NCBI GenBank assembly: GCA_016188575.1
Contig: JACPHN010000108.1
Location: forward strand, 1 to 57,523
Reading direction: 5' to 3'
Origin: Candidatus Schekmanbacteria bacterium
Lineage (GTDB): Bacteria; CSSED10-310; JACPHN01
DNA length: 57,523 nt
In this document: one piece after another, positions 17,201 to 24,740 of the stretch
Layout of the letters: each line of letters opens with the position of its first letter
Position numbering within the stretch: the stretch's first letter is position 1
Notes under the pieces: generated by a model
What the model was told of the DNA's origin: nothing
Databases searched by the model: none
Seen by the model: only the letters and a program-made list of their open reading frames with translations
Position numbers and translations under genes: made by a program

Positions 17201-17972
17201 AGAGACCTTCCCGATCAACGTGAGCAACGACGTCTCCCTTATCGGCTACGGCGCTGACCTCTGCATGATCTATGGGGAGGCCGCCACAACCGTGCTTGAC
17301 CTTGGCCCGGCACAGGGCTCGCGCCTCACGGGGACGAATGTGAGCGGTCTCAGCGTTCGCTGTGAGAGCACGGTTGCCGGCGCTGGAGCCGGGATCGCGA
17401 TCTTTGCGGCGGAGTCCGACGTTTGGGTGCGAAACGTGATCGTGGATGGCTGTCAGACTGGGATTCGCCTGGACTACAGCGCCGCGCGGCTGGAAAATAA
17501 TACGATCGTCAACAGCTCGGGTCACGGCATTTATCTGTGGTTTCCGCTGAGCGCCGACGCCGGAGAGTACGCCGTGGTCCGCTCCAACATCGTGGCCTTT
17601 AGCCGCGGCGCGGGACTGTACTGGTGGATCCCCGGCGGCAAGGACAACGGCCCTTCCGCGGCCACAGATGTCACCTACAACGACCTGTACGCCAACGCCA
17701 AGCTGGCGGCGGGCCACGCGCTCGGGGAAGAAAACCTGCTAATCGATCCGAGATTCGCCAACGCCGATGTCAGCGACTGGCGGCTGGCCGCGGACTCCCC
17801 TGTGGTGGGCGCGGGTCCCGCGGGAGAACCGCTCGGTGCGTTTGGAGGAAGCGGGTCGGTTGCCGTCCCGTTAGTGCCACTGAGCCCGGTCCCGCTGGCT
17901 CACGCGCCGTGGCTCGCTGCGGCCCTGGCCGTCGTCGTCTCGATCGCCTCCAGAAAGCGACGAAAGAGATAG
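14238..17972 (+). CDS. Large surface protein: lamin-tail domain, Ig-like repeats, beta-helix, C-terminal anchor
   Basis: A 1244-residue secreted protein. A signal peptide ends near residue 36 (VRPAYAET). Residues ~38-230 look like a lamin-tail domain (HVVINEVAS and QYVEIYNAS). Three tandem ~90-residue Ig/cadherin-like repeats lie at about 535-815, each with a DP.G or D.EG turn and ending in a DYTPP/DYSPP/DFTAP motif. Residues ~935-1170 form a DUF1565-type right-handed beta-helix (GSADGSPEKPYGTITAAV). The C-terminus is a hydrophobic helix followed by RKRRKR, a sorting- or anchor-like tail. The ATG at 14238 fits the signal peptide best; GTG 14211 is in frame. Its last 73 bp overlap carA on the other strand. 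It may be an adhesin or polysaccharide-binding protein. Confidence 0.75.
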   Translation: MNRPPSSRRAPACRFSPLPAATAVGALLVGLAVAAPAVRPAYAETLTFATHVVINEVASAPNGRPTAQYVEIYNASKQNQILRTADGITVNRRIGDAAEVTATGGMYRFPKNTYLSPRQAFVIAKCGTPFRNAFGYSPDFEFAAGCNDITVPNMERDSSWGIGSFDLASSGDTVVLIDTNGADISSFAYGNATLGSGTAAPLPPPGKALGRITDGFEATIAGSDERWDRSFDSRDPTPGAGHIVSAFGRLDETRVRVGFSEALVAGTVPVPKAMTTANFTLEGVFALEFAESKPLVLPDGTEPSTLVRPDTVIFNLLAGLTIAQVDASQSTIGLRNVVNGSNRVASGDTVRVRQAAVGADDITDLFLPGNGDAAAHLLLYLDLSSWVGDGDRLEAITLQLTPVAGSPSGAQLAPFSTSSAESGLGLYRDDGNGVFDESLDYPMPLLAPDNWEFNVPITLATELGDIADVLSTDVLNPPRFFAVARMPGISNGDAFTATLIATVIEMQDGARAALRPVSLFAATRDLVTQVITGDTAAPVIQPQSVSPQVAKDGDPVTIRFAVSEPSGADPAVQIDTHGAQKDPSSTTTSFVYRFTVDQEAGDEEGEHPIVIGVEDRAGYTASDNSLTVTFDYTPPEFSIPVEVLPAAVPAGGTVTITFEAGETLGGAPVVTLAGRPATLIGQLANAYTYSYTVDSDVDPEGSQLVLATIRDKPGNEITGQTAVWVDYSPPRFTADPVIDPPYAADGANLKITFDVNEPLAADPIVTLGNREAMLVSRNGMSYEYAFVVDKQRDPEGVFAATATVEDLLGNRGSATGGQVAFDFTAPQLSVLLDRRGASSQETVVPVQYSLLDAIGIDDEVTRLTFTRVRGAPDLRAHYLMKSGGITSDLGVNTVALDGALLGLVEGAFYTLTLDAADWVGNSSSTQAEGLLLYRGGKTVFEVSVGAKGSADGSPEKPYGTITAAVKAANAAAGGYVVVHPGVYEQRNGETFPINVSNDVSLIGYGADLCMIYGEAATTVLDLGPAQGSRLTGTNVSGLSVRCESTVAGAGAGIAIFAAESDVWVRNVIVDGCQTGIRLDYSAARLENNTIVNSSGHGIYLWFPLSADAGEYAVVRSNIVAFSRGAGLYWWIPGGKDNGPSAATDVTYNDLYANAKLAAGHALGEENLLIDPRFANADVSDWRLAADSPVVGAGPAGEPLGAFGGSGSVAVPLVPLSPVPLAHAPWLAAALAVVVSIASRKRRKR

Positions 17973-19102
17973 CTGGAATCTCTCGGCCCTGGCGCTGCTT
18001 CCGGGTGATACTGAACCGAAAAGGCCGCAGCTCGCGGTGCGGAGATCCCTTCGCAGGTCCCATCATACAGGCTGACATGAGTGAGGTCGACGCCGCTTCC
18101 GGCGGGAAAGCTCAGTGGATCGACCGCAAAACCGTGGTTTTGAGAGGTGATCTCGACGTGGCCGGTGGTCAGGTCCTTCACGGGGTGATTGACGCCGTGA
18201 TGGCCGAACTTGAGCTTGTATGTGCGCCCCTCGAGGGCACGCGCCAGGAGCTGATGGCCGAGGCAGATGCCGAATATCGGGCAGCGTCCGAGCAGCTCTC
18301 GGATCTGCTCGATAGCTCCCCCAAGCGTTGCGGGGTCACCTGGCCCGTTCGCGAGCAGGATGCCGTCAGGCTGTAGCGTCAGGACCTCGCGAGCGGAGGT
18401 GTGCGCGGGAACGATCGTCGGCTGGCATCCGTGCCGCACCAGCATGCGCAGCGTGTGCGCCTTGACGCCGAAGTCGTAGACCACGATGCGGCGCGGCGCA
18501 TGCCCCGGAGACGGCGAGCTCGTCAGGCCACGTAGCGGCCACAGGGTGCTGGCAAGGTCGCGACCGGGATCGTCACCAGCGGTAAACTGAACAATCTCCC
18601 TACGGGACACCTCGGCCACGAGATTGCGCCCTGCCATTTGCGGAGAGTCGCGAACCGCGGCAAGTAGCGCGTGGGGGTCAGCGTTTTCGGTGGAGAGCAC
18701 CCCGCGCAACGCTCCGGCCTGGCGAAGGTGCGCGGTGAGCCGGCGGGTGTCGATGCCCTCGAGCCCGATGACGCCCTGTTTCTCAAGAAAGCTGGCGAGC
18801 GATTCGCGGGCCCGCCAAGAGCTCGGCGTCGAGCAGCAATTGTGGACAACGAAGCCGGACAGATACGCGCGCCCGCTCTCGTCATCATCGCCGTTTATCC
18901 CGGTATTGCCAATATGGGGACAGGTCATGACGACAATCTGGCCGCAGTACGAAGGGTCAGTGAGGACTTCCTGATAGCCGCACATTGCGGTGTTGAATAC
19001 GACCTCGCCAAAGACGGTTCCTACCGCCCCGAAGCACCGCCCTGGCAGGACCAGGCCATCCTCCAATACCAGGAGTGCTTCCCGTTCCGCGCACTCGGTC
19101 AT
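17900..19102 (-). CDS. carA: Carbamoyl-phosphate synthase small subunit
   Basis: The 400-residue glutaminase subunit, which hydrolyses glutamine and passes ammonia to CarB for carbamoyl phosphate used in arginine and pyrimidine synthesis. The class I amidotransferase core has the nucleophile motif FGICLGHQLLARAL and the catalytic His-Glu pair in VQYHPEAAPGP near the end. The N-terminal CarA domain has FNTAMCGYQEVLTDPSY. I chose the ATG at 19102 because GGAGGAG lies nine bases upstream; longer starts lack such a site. carB is not nearby. Its 3' end runs 73 bp into the convergent surface-protein gene. A 9-bp inverted repeat sits upstream. Confidence 0.95.
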   Translation of the reverse strand: MTECAEREALLVLEDGLVLPGRCFGAVGTVFGEVVFNTAMCGYQEVLTDPSYCGQIVVMTCPHIGNTGINGDDDESGRAYLSGFVVHNCCSTPSSWRARESLASFLEKQGVIGLEGIDTRRLTAHLRQAGALRGVLSTENADPHALLAAVRDSPQMAGRNLVAEVSRREIVQFTAGDDPGRDLASTLWPLRGLTSSPSPGHAPRRIVVYDFGVKAHTLRMLVRHGCQPTIVPAHTSAREVLTLQPDGILLANGPGDPATLGGAIEQIRELLGRCPIFGICLGHQLLARALEGRTYKLKFGHHGVNHPVKDLTTGHVEITSQNHGFAVDPLSFPAGSGVDLTHVSLYDGTCEGISAPRAAAFSVQYHPEAAPGPRDSSYLFRRFLEAIETTTARAAASHGA

Positions 19103-19149
19103 CGTCCCAGACTCCTCCATGGATACCAGTGATGGGAGTGCTGCTTCTT

Positions 19150-19199
19150 GTTGCACGCTCCCGTCCAAGGGCGGAAGCGATCAGAGCAGCGCGTGCAAC
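19150..19199. promoter_or_regulatory. Inverted repeat upstream of carA
   Basis: GTTGCACGC at 19150-19158 and its exact complement GCGTGCAAC at 19191-19199 flank 32 bases. The site lies 48-97 bp upstream of the carA start. It could bind a dimeric regulator or fold in the leader mRNA. No known operator consensus was matched. Confidence 0.35.
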
Positions 19200-19396
19200 G
19201 ATACCACATCGCCATGGCTGCCGCAACTCGGCGCACCGGAAGCAGGCGCGGGCGGGCCTACGAGCAGCGGCTGGTTGATCTCCAGCATGCTCACGGGCTC
19301 GTCAACAGCGACAGCTTTCACTGGCCGGCAAGTGCATGGATGGAATGACACAACGGTTTTCGTCGTGTCGGACTGCCGGCGGCTAGCTTCCAGCCC

Positions 19397-19425
19397 TTGC
19401 ACGAAACCGTTCAATGCTCTATATT
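19397..19425 (+). promoter_or_regulatory. Sigma70-type promoter for the small zinc-binding protein
   Basis: TTGCAC (19397-19402), a 17-base spacer and TATATT (19420-19425) form a near-consensus promoter. It would start transcription about 45 bp before the ATG of the gene at 19478. Confidence 0.65.
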
Positions 19426-19477
19426 AAGAATCGATCGCTGATATGAAGTCTTTCACTTTTTTTCTGGAGTACCAAGA

Positions 19478-19825
19478 ATGAGCGATTCCACTGAGCTCGT
19501 ACGGCAAGCGGAGGCCTTGATGAACGTGGAGTCTCCTCTGGAGCTCTTGCAGCGTCTTGATGACGAGATCGGCCGCCTGAAGCGGCTCCGGGAGGGTCTT
19601 GCCGAGAAGTATGGTGAGAAAAGGACGGGGCGGGCGGGCCGCAGGCGGACGTGTCGCGAGCCCGGCTGTCAACTGCCGTCAATGAGCCGTAAGCATGACG
19701 GCGATGCCGGATACGGTTATTGTTCCGAGCACTGGAAAAAGCAATCCGCACAGAACAAGGCCAAATGGAAGACGGCCTACTCGGAACGGCTTGCTACGGC
19801 TCGCGGAGCACGCGGAAAGGCTTAG
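19478..19825 (+). CDS. Small basic protein with a CxxxxC...CxxH zinc-binding motif
   Basis: A 115-residue protein of unknown function. The first ~45 residues are predicted helical and leucine-rich (ESPLELLQRLDDEIGRLKRL), possibly a coiled coil. A basic stretch RTGRAGRRRTC leads into CREPGC and then YCSEH about twenty residues later, a likely four-ligand zinc site. The C-terminus is Lys/Arg-rich. This looks like a small DNA- or RNA-binding protein. CTGGAG precedes the ATG and a strong promoter lies upstream, so it is likely a real single-gene unit. Its stop overlaps that of a possible minus-strand ORF. Confidence 0.7.
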   Translation: MSDSTELVRQAEALMNVESPLELLQRLDDEIGRLKRLREGLAEKYGEKRTGRAGRRRTCREPGCQLPSMSRKHDGDAGYGYCSEHWKKQSAQNKAKWKTAYSERLATARGARGKA

Positions 19826-20043
19826 CGCGCAGCGAATAGCTCCTGATTGTCCAGAACGGGCATTTCGATGTCGCGGAGCGACACGAAGTGCTCGTTGTGT
19901 TTCCCCCTGGGGCGTCGAATGGCCATCATTCGATCCGCGCAAGCTGGATATGAGCGGGGAGCCAGATCGTGCAGCCCAAGTAGAGTGAAGCGCGCGCCGA
20001 TTTCCGCGCGCGGGTGGGGTTCACAACAGTTGGCGAATTTCAT
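19822..20043 (-). CDS. Possible 73-residue protein, unknown function
   Basis: The frame encodes a 73-residue product starting MKFANCCEPHPRAEIGARF, not recognised. Codon choice is normal for this genome and the residues are well mixed. Its TAA overlaps the TAG of the zinc-protein gene, a tidy convergent arrangement. No ribosome-binding site is seen, but a TACAAT -10 box (complement of 20048-20053) sits six bases before the ATG, as in leaderless genes. The longer open frame upstream of this ATG looks non-coding. It may be a real small gene or chance. Confidence 0.4.
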   Translation of the reverse strand: MKFANCCEPHPRAEIGARFTLLGLHDLAPRSYPACADRMMAIRRPRGKHNEHFVSLRDIEMPVLDNQELFAAR

Positions 20044-20102
20044 GGACAATTGTAGACATGACAGTCGTCGGACCGCGTGAACAAGCAATCGGTGCCGAGG
20101 CC

Positions 20103-20131
20103 TTGACATGGGCAGATGCCTGTGATAAGAA
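20103..20131 (+). promoter_or_regulatory. Sigma70-type promoter of the RNA locus
   Basis: TTGACA at 20103-20108 (perfect -35) and TAAGAA at 20126-20131 with a 17-base spacer. Transcription would begin near 20138 and run to the terminator at 20446. No protein-coding gene follows on this strand. Confidence 0.6.
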
Positions 20132-20137
20132 GGCGAA

Positions 20138-20446
20138 CATTGAGCGAGCGGCCCGGGCGTTAGGTCGCCTCTCACGCTCCTGTAAGGAAGCGTGGCGAGC
20201 ACGTGTGGCGTCATGGGGGGCAGCTGGCTCGTCGGCAGCGTCATGAACGCGCCCGGGGTAGGAGCACGAGAGGAGGTATTCACGCTCTCCGCTCGACCGC
20301 ACCGACTTCCCGCGAGGGGGGCAAGGCCGGTCTTGGCGGCAATCTCCGGGAAGTCGGTGCGACTCCGACTGCAAGTCAGGAACGCTGTTCGCCTGGCGAA
20401 GGAAATAGCGTAGACATCAACGGTGTTTACGTTTGTCTACCTTTTT
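20138..20446 (+). ncRNA. Candidate structured non-coding RNA, about 310 nt
   Basis: A consensus promoter upstream and an intrinsic terminator at the end frame about 310 nt with no convincing ORF. A 14-bp perfect stem pairs GCACCGACTTCCCG (20299-20312) with 20347-20360. The 3' arm continues as GGGAAGTCGGTGCGACTCC, then GAC. Within this GGGAA, GGTG, A and TCC occur in the order and spacing of the cobalamin riboswitch core, with GTC and GAC able to pair around it. AAGTCAGGA follows close by. The usual middle stems would have to be missing and no gene lies downstream, so the riboswitch idea is weak. A small hairpin CACGCT/AGCGTG lies near 20174-20195. Confidence 0.45.
20410..20446 (+). terminator. 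Intrinsic terminator
   Basis: GTAGACA (20410-20416) pairs with TGTCTAC (20434-20440); inside, AACG pairs with CGTT. Five T residues follow at 20442-20446. It ends the candidate RNA. The hairpin may also help stop the converging glycosyltransferase transcript. Confidence 0.7.
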
Positions 20447-20494
20447 AGGAACGGTAAGGTCAGTGCGGTCTCCGGGTGCCGAGGGCCGCGAGGC

Positions 20495-21559
20495 TCACTG
20501 CGCCGGAGTCCCGGAGGTGGGCGGCGCCGCAACCAGGATTCGCGTCGCCACGGTACCAAAGGCGCGGGCGCGCCGGCATGCGCCAGTGGCTGCTTTCCGG
20601 TCGCGCGCGACCACTCCACCAGCACTGCTCAGCAGCCACTTGGCAGCGCGCAACGCGAATGCCGTAACCAGCAGAGACTTCGCGCCCGCGCCGGACAGCC
20701 GACCGTAGCTCTTGCGCAGGAACAGCCATTGGCTGCGCGCAAATTCCGCAAGCAGCAGGCGCCTCACCACCAGACTCTCACCCGCAGCCTGCTCCGAGCT
20801 TCCCCCCTCGTAGTGCCGGACAAGCACGTCGGCCAAAAATACCGTGTGCCATCCTTCACGCGCCGCCGCGAAGCACAGGTCCTGCTCCTCACAATACATG
20901 AAGTAGCGGGGATCGAGACCGCGGTGCCGAGCCAGTAGCTCGCGCCGCGCACAGAGCGCCGACCCGCTTACCCAATCTACCCGACGCGAGCTGCTGCGAT
21001 CCCACCCCGCGTAGACATAGCCGCCGAACCGCCGCGGAAAGCGGGCGCGCAGCCCAAAGTGCTCCGCCACGAGCCAGCCGAGCGTCAAAAATCGCCCACA
21101 CGAGATCTGCAGGCGCTCGGTCTCGGCTTCCCCCGCACTGACGCTCGGTGTCTGCTCATCCGGCAGCACCGCGTCCGGGGGATAGGTGATGCGCGCACCC
21201 GCAATGCCGCAGCGGCGATGAGCACGCAAGAACGCAACCATGCGGTCAAGCGCGTCATTGACGAGCTCGGAGTCCGGATTCAACAGCGCCACGTACTCTC
21301 CCCTGCAGTACCGCAGCCCGAGGTTGACGCCACCGGCAAAACCCTGGTTGCAGGGTGATTCCACCAGCATGACGCCCGGCTCGATCTCGCGAAACCACCG
21401 AGCACTGAACCCGGGACTGGCGTTGTCGACGACGATGACCTCGTGGAGAACCGAAGTCTTGCAAGCGATCGACGCCAGACAGCGGCGCAGCCGCTCCGTC
21501 GAGCGGTAGTTGACGATCACTACGGACAGCACTGGCCGGGAAGGGGACTCGATGCTCAC
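20495..21559 (-). CDS. Family 2 glycosyltransferase
   Basis: A 354-residue GT-A fold glycosyltransferase, rhamnosyltransferase-like. The N-terminus LSVVIVNYRSTERLRRCLAS is the nucleotide-sugar binding start. NQGFAGGVNLGLRYCRGEYV leads to the metal-binding LLNPDSEL. FMYCEEQDLCFAAAREGW holds the acidic catalytic region. A weak hydrophobic stretch lies near the C-terminus. The GTG start overlaps the stop of the methyltransferase gene (GTGA), so it is the last gene of that operon. The substrate is unknown; cell-surface glycan synthesis is likely. Confidence 0.88.
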   Translation of the reverse strand: MSIESPSRPVLSVVIVNYRSTERLRRCLASIACKTSVLHEVIVVDNASPGFSARWFREIEPGVMLVESPCNQGFAGGVNLGLRYCRGEYVALLNPDSELVNDALDRMVAFLRAHRRCGIAGARITYPPDAVLPDEQTPSVSAGEAETERLQISCGRFLTLGWLVAEHFGLRARFPRRFGGYVYAGWDRSSSRRVDWVSGSALCARRELLARHRGLDPRYFMYCEEQDLCFAAAREGWHTVFLADVLVRHYEGGSSEQAAGESLVVRRLLLAEFARSQWLFLRKSYGRLSGAGAKSLLVTAFALRAAKWLLSSAGGVVARDRKAATGACRRARAFGTVATRILVAAPPTSGTPAQ

Positions 21560-24213
21560 AACCGACCCGTTCGCGACTGCGCCTGATCGTAGTAGAGCAT
21601 GAGTGACTCGTCGTCCATCAGGAGCTCCGCGGGCAAGCGGTCGGCCACGGCAATGATCGTTTCGTAGTCGGCGTCGGCCCAGGCCTTACGGAAACCAGCC
21701 CGGATCGCCTCGCGCCGTAACGGCCCGCGTATGGGGCCGCGCTTTGCCGTTACTTCGCGGAATTCGCGCAGCAATCTCCTCTCGCGCATCGCCGCCACGT
21801 CTCGCGCCTGCCCGGGATCCGGAATCGTCCACTCCTCCCCGCGGCAGACGAAGTTCTCCTCCAAGAGCTCGCGCAGCTCACGTTTCCCTTCGTCGTGGCG
21901 CCAGCCGCTGCAGGCTCGGAGAAACGGCGCGTGCAGGTCCCGATACGTGCTTGGGGCCGCGGTGAGCCGCAGGCGCAGCCAGCGCAGCGCTGACTGCTCG
22001 TCGACAACCGGGAGCAGATCGTCCCGCGCCGCGTCGCACGTCAGCCGCAAGGCGTCATAGCGAACGGCCTGCTCCGGCAGGAAGCACATCCCGTCTCTCA
22101 TCGGGAATCGCGCCCTGAGCCCATCATAGAACGTGGCAGCGGAGAGCGGCACGGCCAGCCCGCGCTGCACGTAGAAAGCGACCATCCGGTCATATAGCAG
22201 GCAGTCCTGACGCTCCGCGGTAACTTCCACCTTTCCCGACGAGGTCGAATCGAGGGCGCCGACGGGGAGGGCGCTCAGGTGGGATTCGACGAGCTCCCAC
22301 ACCCCGAGCTCCGAGCCTGCGGCGGCGCGGATCCGGCGCTCGAGGCCCGGTCGCGGCTTGTATGCTGAAATCACCAGATCCCGCTTCACGGCCCCCGACG
22401 CCGTAATTTGCTTGAAGGACATCTGTTTCTTGTCCAGGACGCGAACGTCCGCCACGATGAATCCCGCGCGCGCAATGGCCTCCTGTAGCGCATGCCAGAC
22501 GGCGTTGTGCGAGTTGTGGAACTCCACGGTGATCCATCGGCCTGGCTTGAGCACGCGATACATCTCGGAAAGGCATCGCTCCATCAGGTTTCGGTAGTCG
22601 CCGAGGCTCTTCCCCTGGGTCTTGTTGATGACCGCTTCTTCGCGATCACTGGTGCGCACGCGAAGCCAGGACTCGAGCAGAAAGTTGAGCTCCGAATACT
22701 GCAGATTCTGCCCGAACGGTGGATCGATGAAGATGTAGTCGATACAGTTGTCGGGGAGGTCAAGCTGCGCGCACGACCCCGTGGACACCACGACATCGCC
22801 TGCCGAAAACGGCGATGCTCGCAGCGCACCTTTCACCTGTCGAGCCTTGGTGCGCAGGAGGTCGAGCAGATTGTTCTCCACAGAAACGCTGGGGACGTAG
22901 AGCGTCCCGGACATGGATGCCTGACCGAATCGCAAGGGATGCCACGCTGTGCGCACGGAGACCCGCCGATTTGTGGACAGGAGGGTAAAAAGCAGAAACC
23001 GGCGATCGTCATAGGGTAGTTCCGCGGCGAGCTCCCAACAACACGAAAAGGCCAGCAGGTTTCGACGCGTGAAAAAGTGATGCGCGTGGGTGAGGCCGAT
23101 GCGCTCATTGCGGTTGCTTTCATCACCGGGCGGCACTCGATCTTTCGGGTACCACCACGGCGCATCGGCTTGCTCGACACGGCGAAGCACGTTGAGGTCG
23201 TACGCCGTGGGGGCGTAGTGAAAGTTATTGGGCTTGCGCCCCTGGTGCACCCACACCGGGACGCTCTTGACCATCGCGACGGGGCCGCCGACCGCGTGGT
23301 CGTAGGACGTCGAGAACGCTTCCGGGCAACGCGCCTTGGTGAGCTGCGCTCCGCACCCCGAGCAGGTGAACGCGGAGGAAACCTCGCCGCTCTCGGCAGA
23401 CACGGCGACATCCCAAAAAGCCAGCTCGCACCCGCATGCAGGACAGAGAAACACCTGAGACCAGACGAAGTAGGAAGCCGAAACGACGTGGCCGCCGAGC
23501 TTCGGCGGCTGCGTGTGGTACATCCAGCCGACCTTCTGGTCGGCCGCTGACAGGAGATGCGCGACGGCAGCCTCGTAGCGCGCCACCGGCAGCGGCGCGT
23601 TGTAGGCGTAGCTCACGAATGTGGCCAGCGGGCTGAGGTCGCACAAGACCGCTCGCCTTGCTCCCCAGCGAACCGCTTCTCCGCCGCATGACGCGTCGGG
23701 GAAGGCGCACATCTGCGCCGCGACCCCCGTCATTCCCGTCCCACAGAAGCCGTCCAGGACGATGTCTCCGGGATCGGTATAGTGGAGGATGTAGCGCATG
23801 ATGGCCTGATGGGGCACTTTGGTGTGGTAGCTGTAGCTCTTGTACACCGCGTGATGCTTGCCTTCCGTGACATCCGCGGAGAACGGAGCCCGCGCATACG
23901 TATCCGTGAGCTCATCGTAGGGCGTGCCGTGGCGGGAGATGAGCTCGCGGAGATAGGGATTTGGGCAGGCGGTGAAAAAAGGCGGATCTGACAGGGCCAG
24001 GATGTCGTCGATGCTGCCCTCGGGAAATCCGGGCGACGATGTGTAACCGGGATGGCGGAGACGCGCCTCCAGATCGAGGCGATAGCGGGCTCGCCGCGAT
24101 TCGTCGCGCGGGTCATCGCCGGTCGCCGCAAGTTTGGAATGCTGCGCCTCGGCGCTGTCCAGGTCGCTTGACCTCATCGGCCGCCTGGCCCGTGGCGGTG
24201 GCGGCGGGATCAT
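21556..24213 (-). CDS. Solitary DNA methyltransferase (N4/N6-type) with zinc ribbon
   Basis: An 885-residue protein with a SAM-binding motif LDGFCGTGMTGVAA near residue 155 and the catalytic motif IFIDPPFGQNLQYSELN near 495. An earlier DPPFFTACPNPYLREL block and KVPHQAIMRYILHYTDPGD are typical of a family of large DNA methylases. Between the two motifs lie CPACG and CSGCG pairs, a probable zinc ribbon, and a likely target-recognition region. The C-terminal third has no domain I recognise. The ATG overlaps the acetyltransferase stop (ATGA). No restriction endonuclease gene adjoins it, so it may be an orphan epigenetic or defence-related enzyme. Base specificity (N6-adenine or N4-cytosine) cannot be decided. 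Confidence 0.8.
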   Translation of the reverse strand: MIPPPPPRARRPMRSSDLDSAEAQHSKLAATGDDPRDESRRARYRLDLEARLRHPGYTSSPGFPEGSIDDILALSDPPFFTACPNPYLRELISRHGTPYDELTDTYARAPFSADVTEGKHHAVYKSYSYHTKVPHQAIMRYILHYTDPGDIVLDGFCGTGMTGVAAQMCAFPDASCGGEAVRWGARRAVLCDLSPLATFVSYAYNAPLPVARYEAAVAHLLSAADQKVGWMYHTQPPKLGGHVVSASYFVWSQVFLCPACGCELAFWDVAVSAESGEVSSAFTCSGCGAQLTKARCPEAFSTSYDHAVGGPVAMVKSVPVWVHQGRKPNNFHYAPTAYDLNVLRRVEQADAPWWYPKDRVPPGDESNRNERIGLTHAHHFFTRRNLLAFSCCWELAAELPYDDRRFLLFTLLSTNRRVSVRTAWHPLRFGQASMSGTLYVPSVSVENNLLDLLRTKARQVKGALRASPFSAGDVVVSTGSCAQLDLPDNCIDYIFIDPPFGQNLQYSELNFLLESWLRVRTSDREEAVINKTQGKSLGDYRNLMERCLSEMYRVLKPGRWITVEFHNSHNAVWHALQEAIARAGFIVADVRVLDKKQMSFKQITASGAVKRDLVISAYKPRPGLERRIRAAAGSELGVWELVESHLSALPVGALDSTSSGKVEVTAERQDCLLYDRMVAFYVQRGLAVPLSAATFYDGLRARFPMRDGMCFLPEQAVRYDALRLTCDAARDDLLPVVDEQSALRWLRLRLTAAPSTYRDLHAPFLRACSGWRHDEGKRELRELLEENFVCRGEEWTIPDPGQARDVAAMRERRLLREFREVTAKRGPIRGPLRREAIRAGFRKAWADADYETIIAVADRLPAELLMDDESLMLYYDQAQSRTGRL

Positions 24214-24740
24214 GGGCTGAGGTTCTTTCTGAAGTAGTACTCGACGCTGTGACTCAAGTCGTGAAGGTCGCGAGTTTCGGATCCGCGGCGATATCCCAGC
24301 CGTTCGTAGAGGCGGTGTGCGTCGCCGAACCGGGTATCGCTCCAGAGCTCCACGTGGCGCGCCTCAACCCGCACGGCGGCGGCCTCGACGAGATCGCACA
24401 GACGCTTTCCGAGGCCGCGCCGCCGAGCTGCTCGGGCGACGTACAGCTTGCACAGCTCGATACCATCGGGCGCGGCCGCGGGGCGCCAGCCGACGCAGCC
24501 CGTGACGAGCCCCGTGCGGTCCTCGGCAATCCAAAATTCGCCATGCACGCGGGCAAAAGCCGAGGCGATGCAGCGCAGCTCGGGGACCTCGCCGTCGATG
24601 TCCATGACGCACCCCGGATACTCGCTCCAGACGGTGCTGATCAACGCGATCAGCGCGGCAGCGTCAGTATCGCGTGCCGCGCGAACGGCAATGTCCGCGG
24701 GCGCGACCTCGGGCAGGTGGTCAGGTTTCGGTGCTGGCAT
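24210..24740 (-). CDS. GNAT-family acetyltransferase
   Basis: A 176-residue GNAT acetyltransferase. The acetyl-CoA loop is [18 protein letters not shown], and the C-terminal [20 protein letters not shown] motif is typical of the fold. The ATG at 24740 lies 20 bp inside the end of the broken acetoacetyl-CoA synthetase gene, and the stop overlaps the methyltransferase start. The substrate, an amine on a protein or small molecule, is unknown. Being co-translated with a DNA methyltransferase is unusual. Confidence 0.85.
   Translation of the reverse strand: MPAPKPDHLPEVAPADIAVRAARDTDAAALIALISTVWSEYPGCVMDIDGEVPELRCIASAFARVHGEFWIAEDRTGLVTGCVGWRPAAAPDGIELCKLYVARAARRRGLGKRLCDLVEAAAVRVEARHVELWSDTRFGDAHRLYERLGYRRGSETRDLHDLSHSVEYYFRKNLSP

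Noticed and set aside
19822-20283. 153-codon version of the small minus-strand ORF
   Set aside because: Only the last 73 codons look coding; the rest overlaps the RNA promoter and has a stop-free but unbiased composition.
20192-20448. Short plus-strand open frames of 73 and 81 codons
   Set aside because: They start at GTG without a ribosome-binding site and overlap in two frames. The locus fits a non-coding RNA better.
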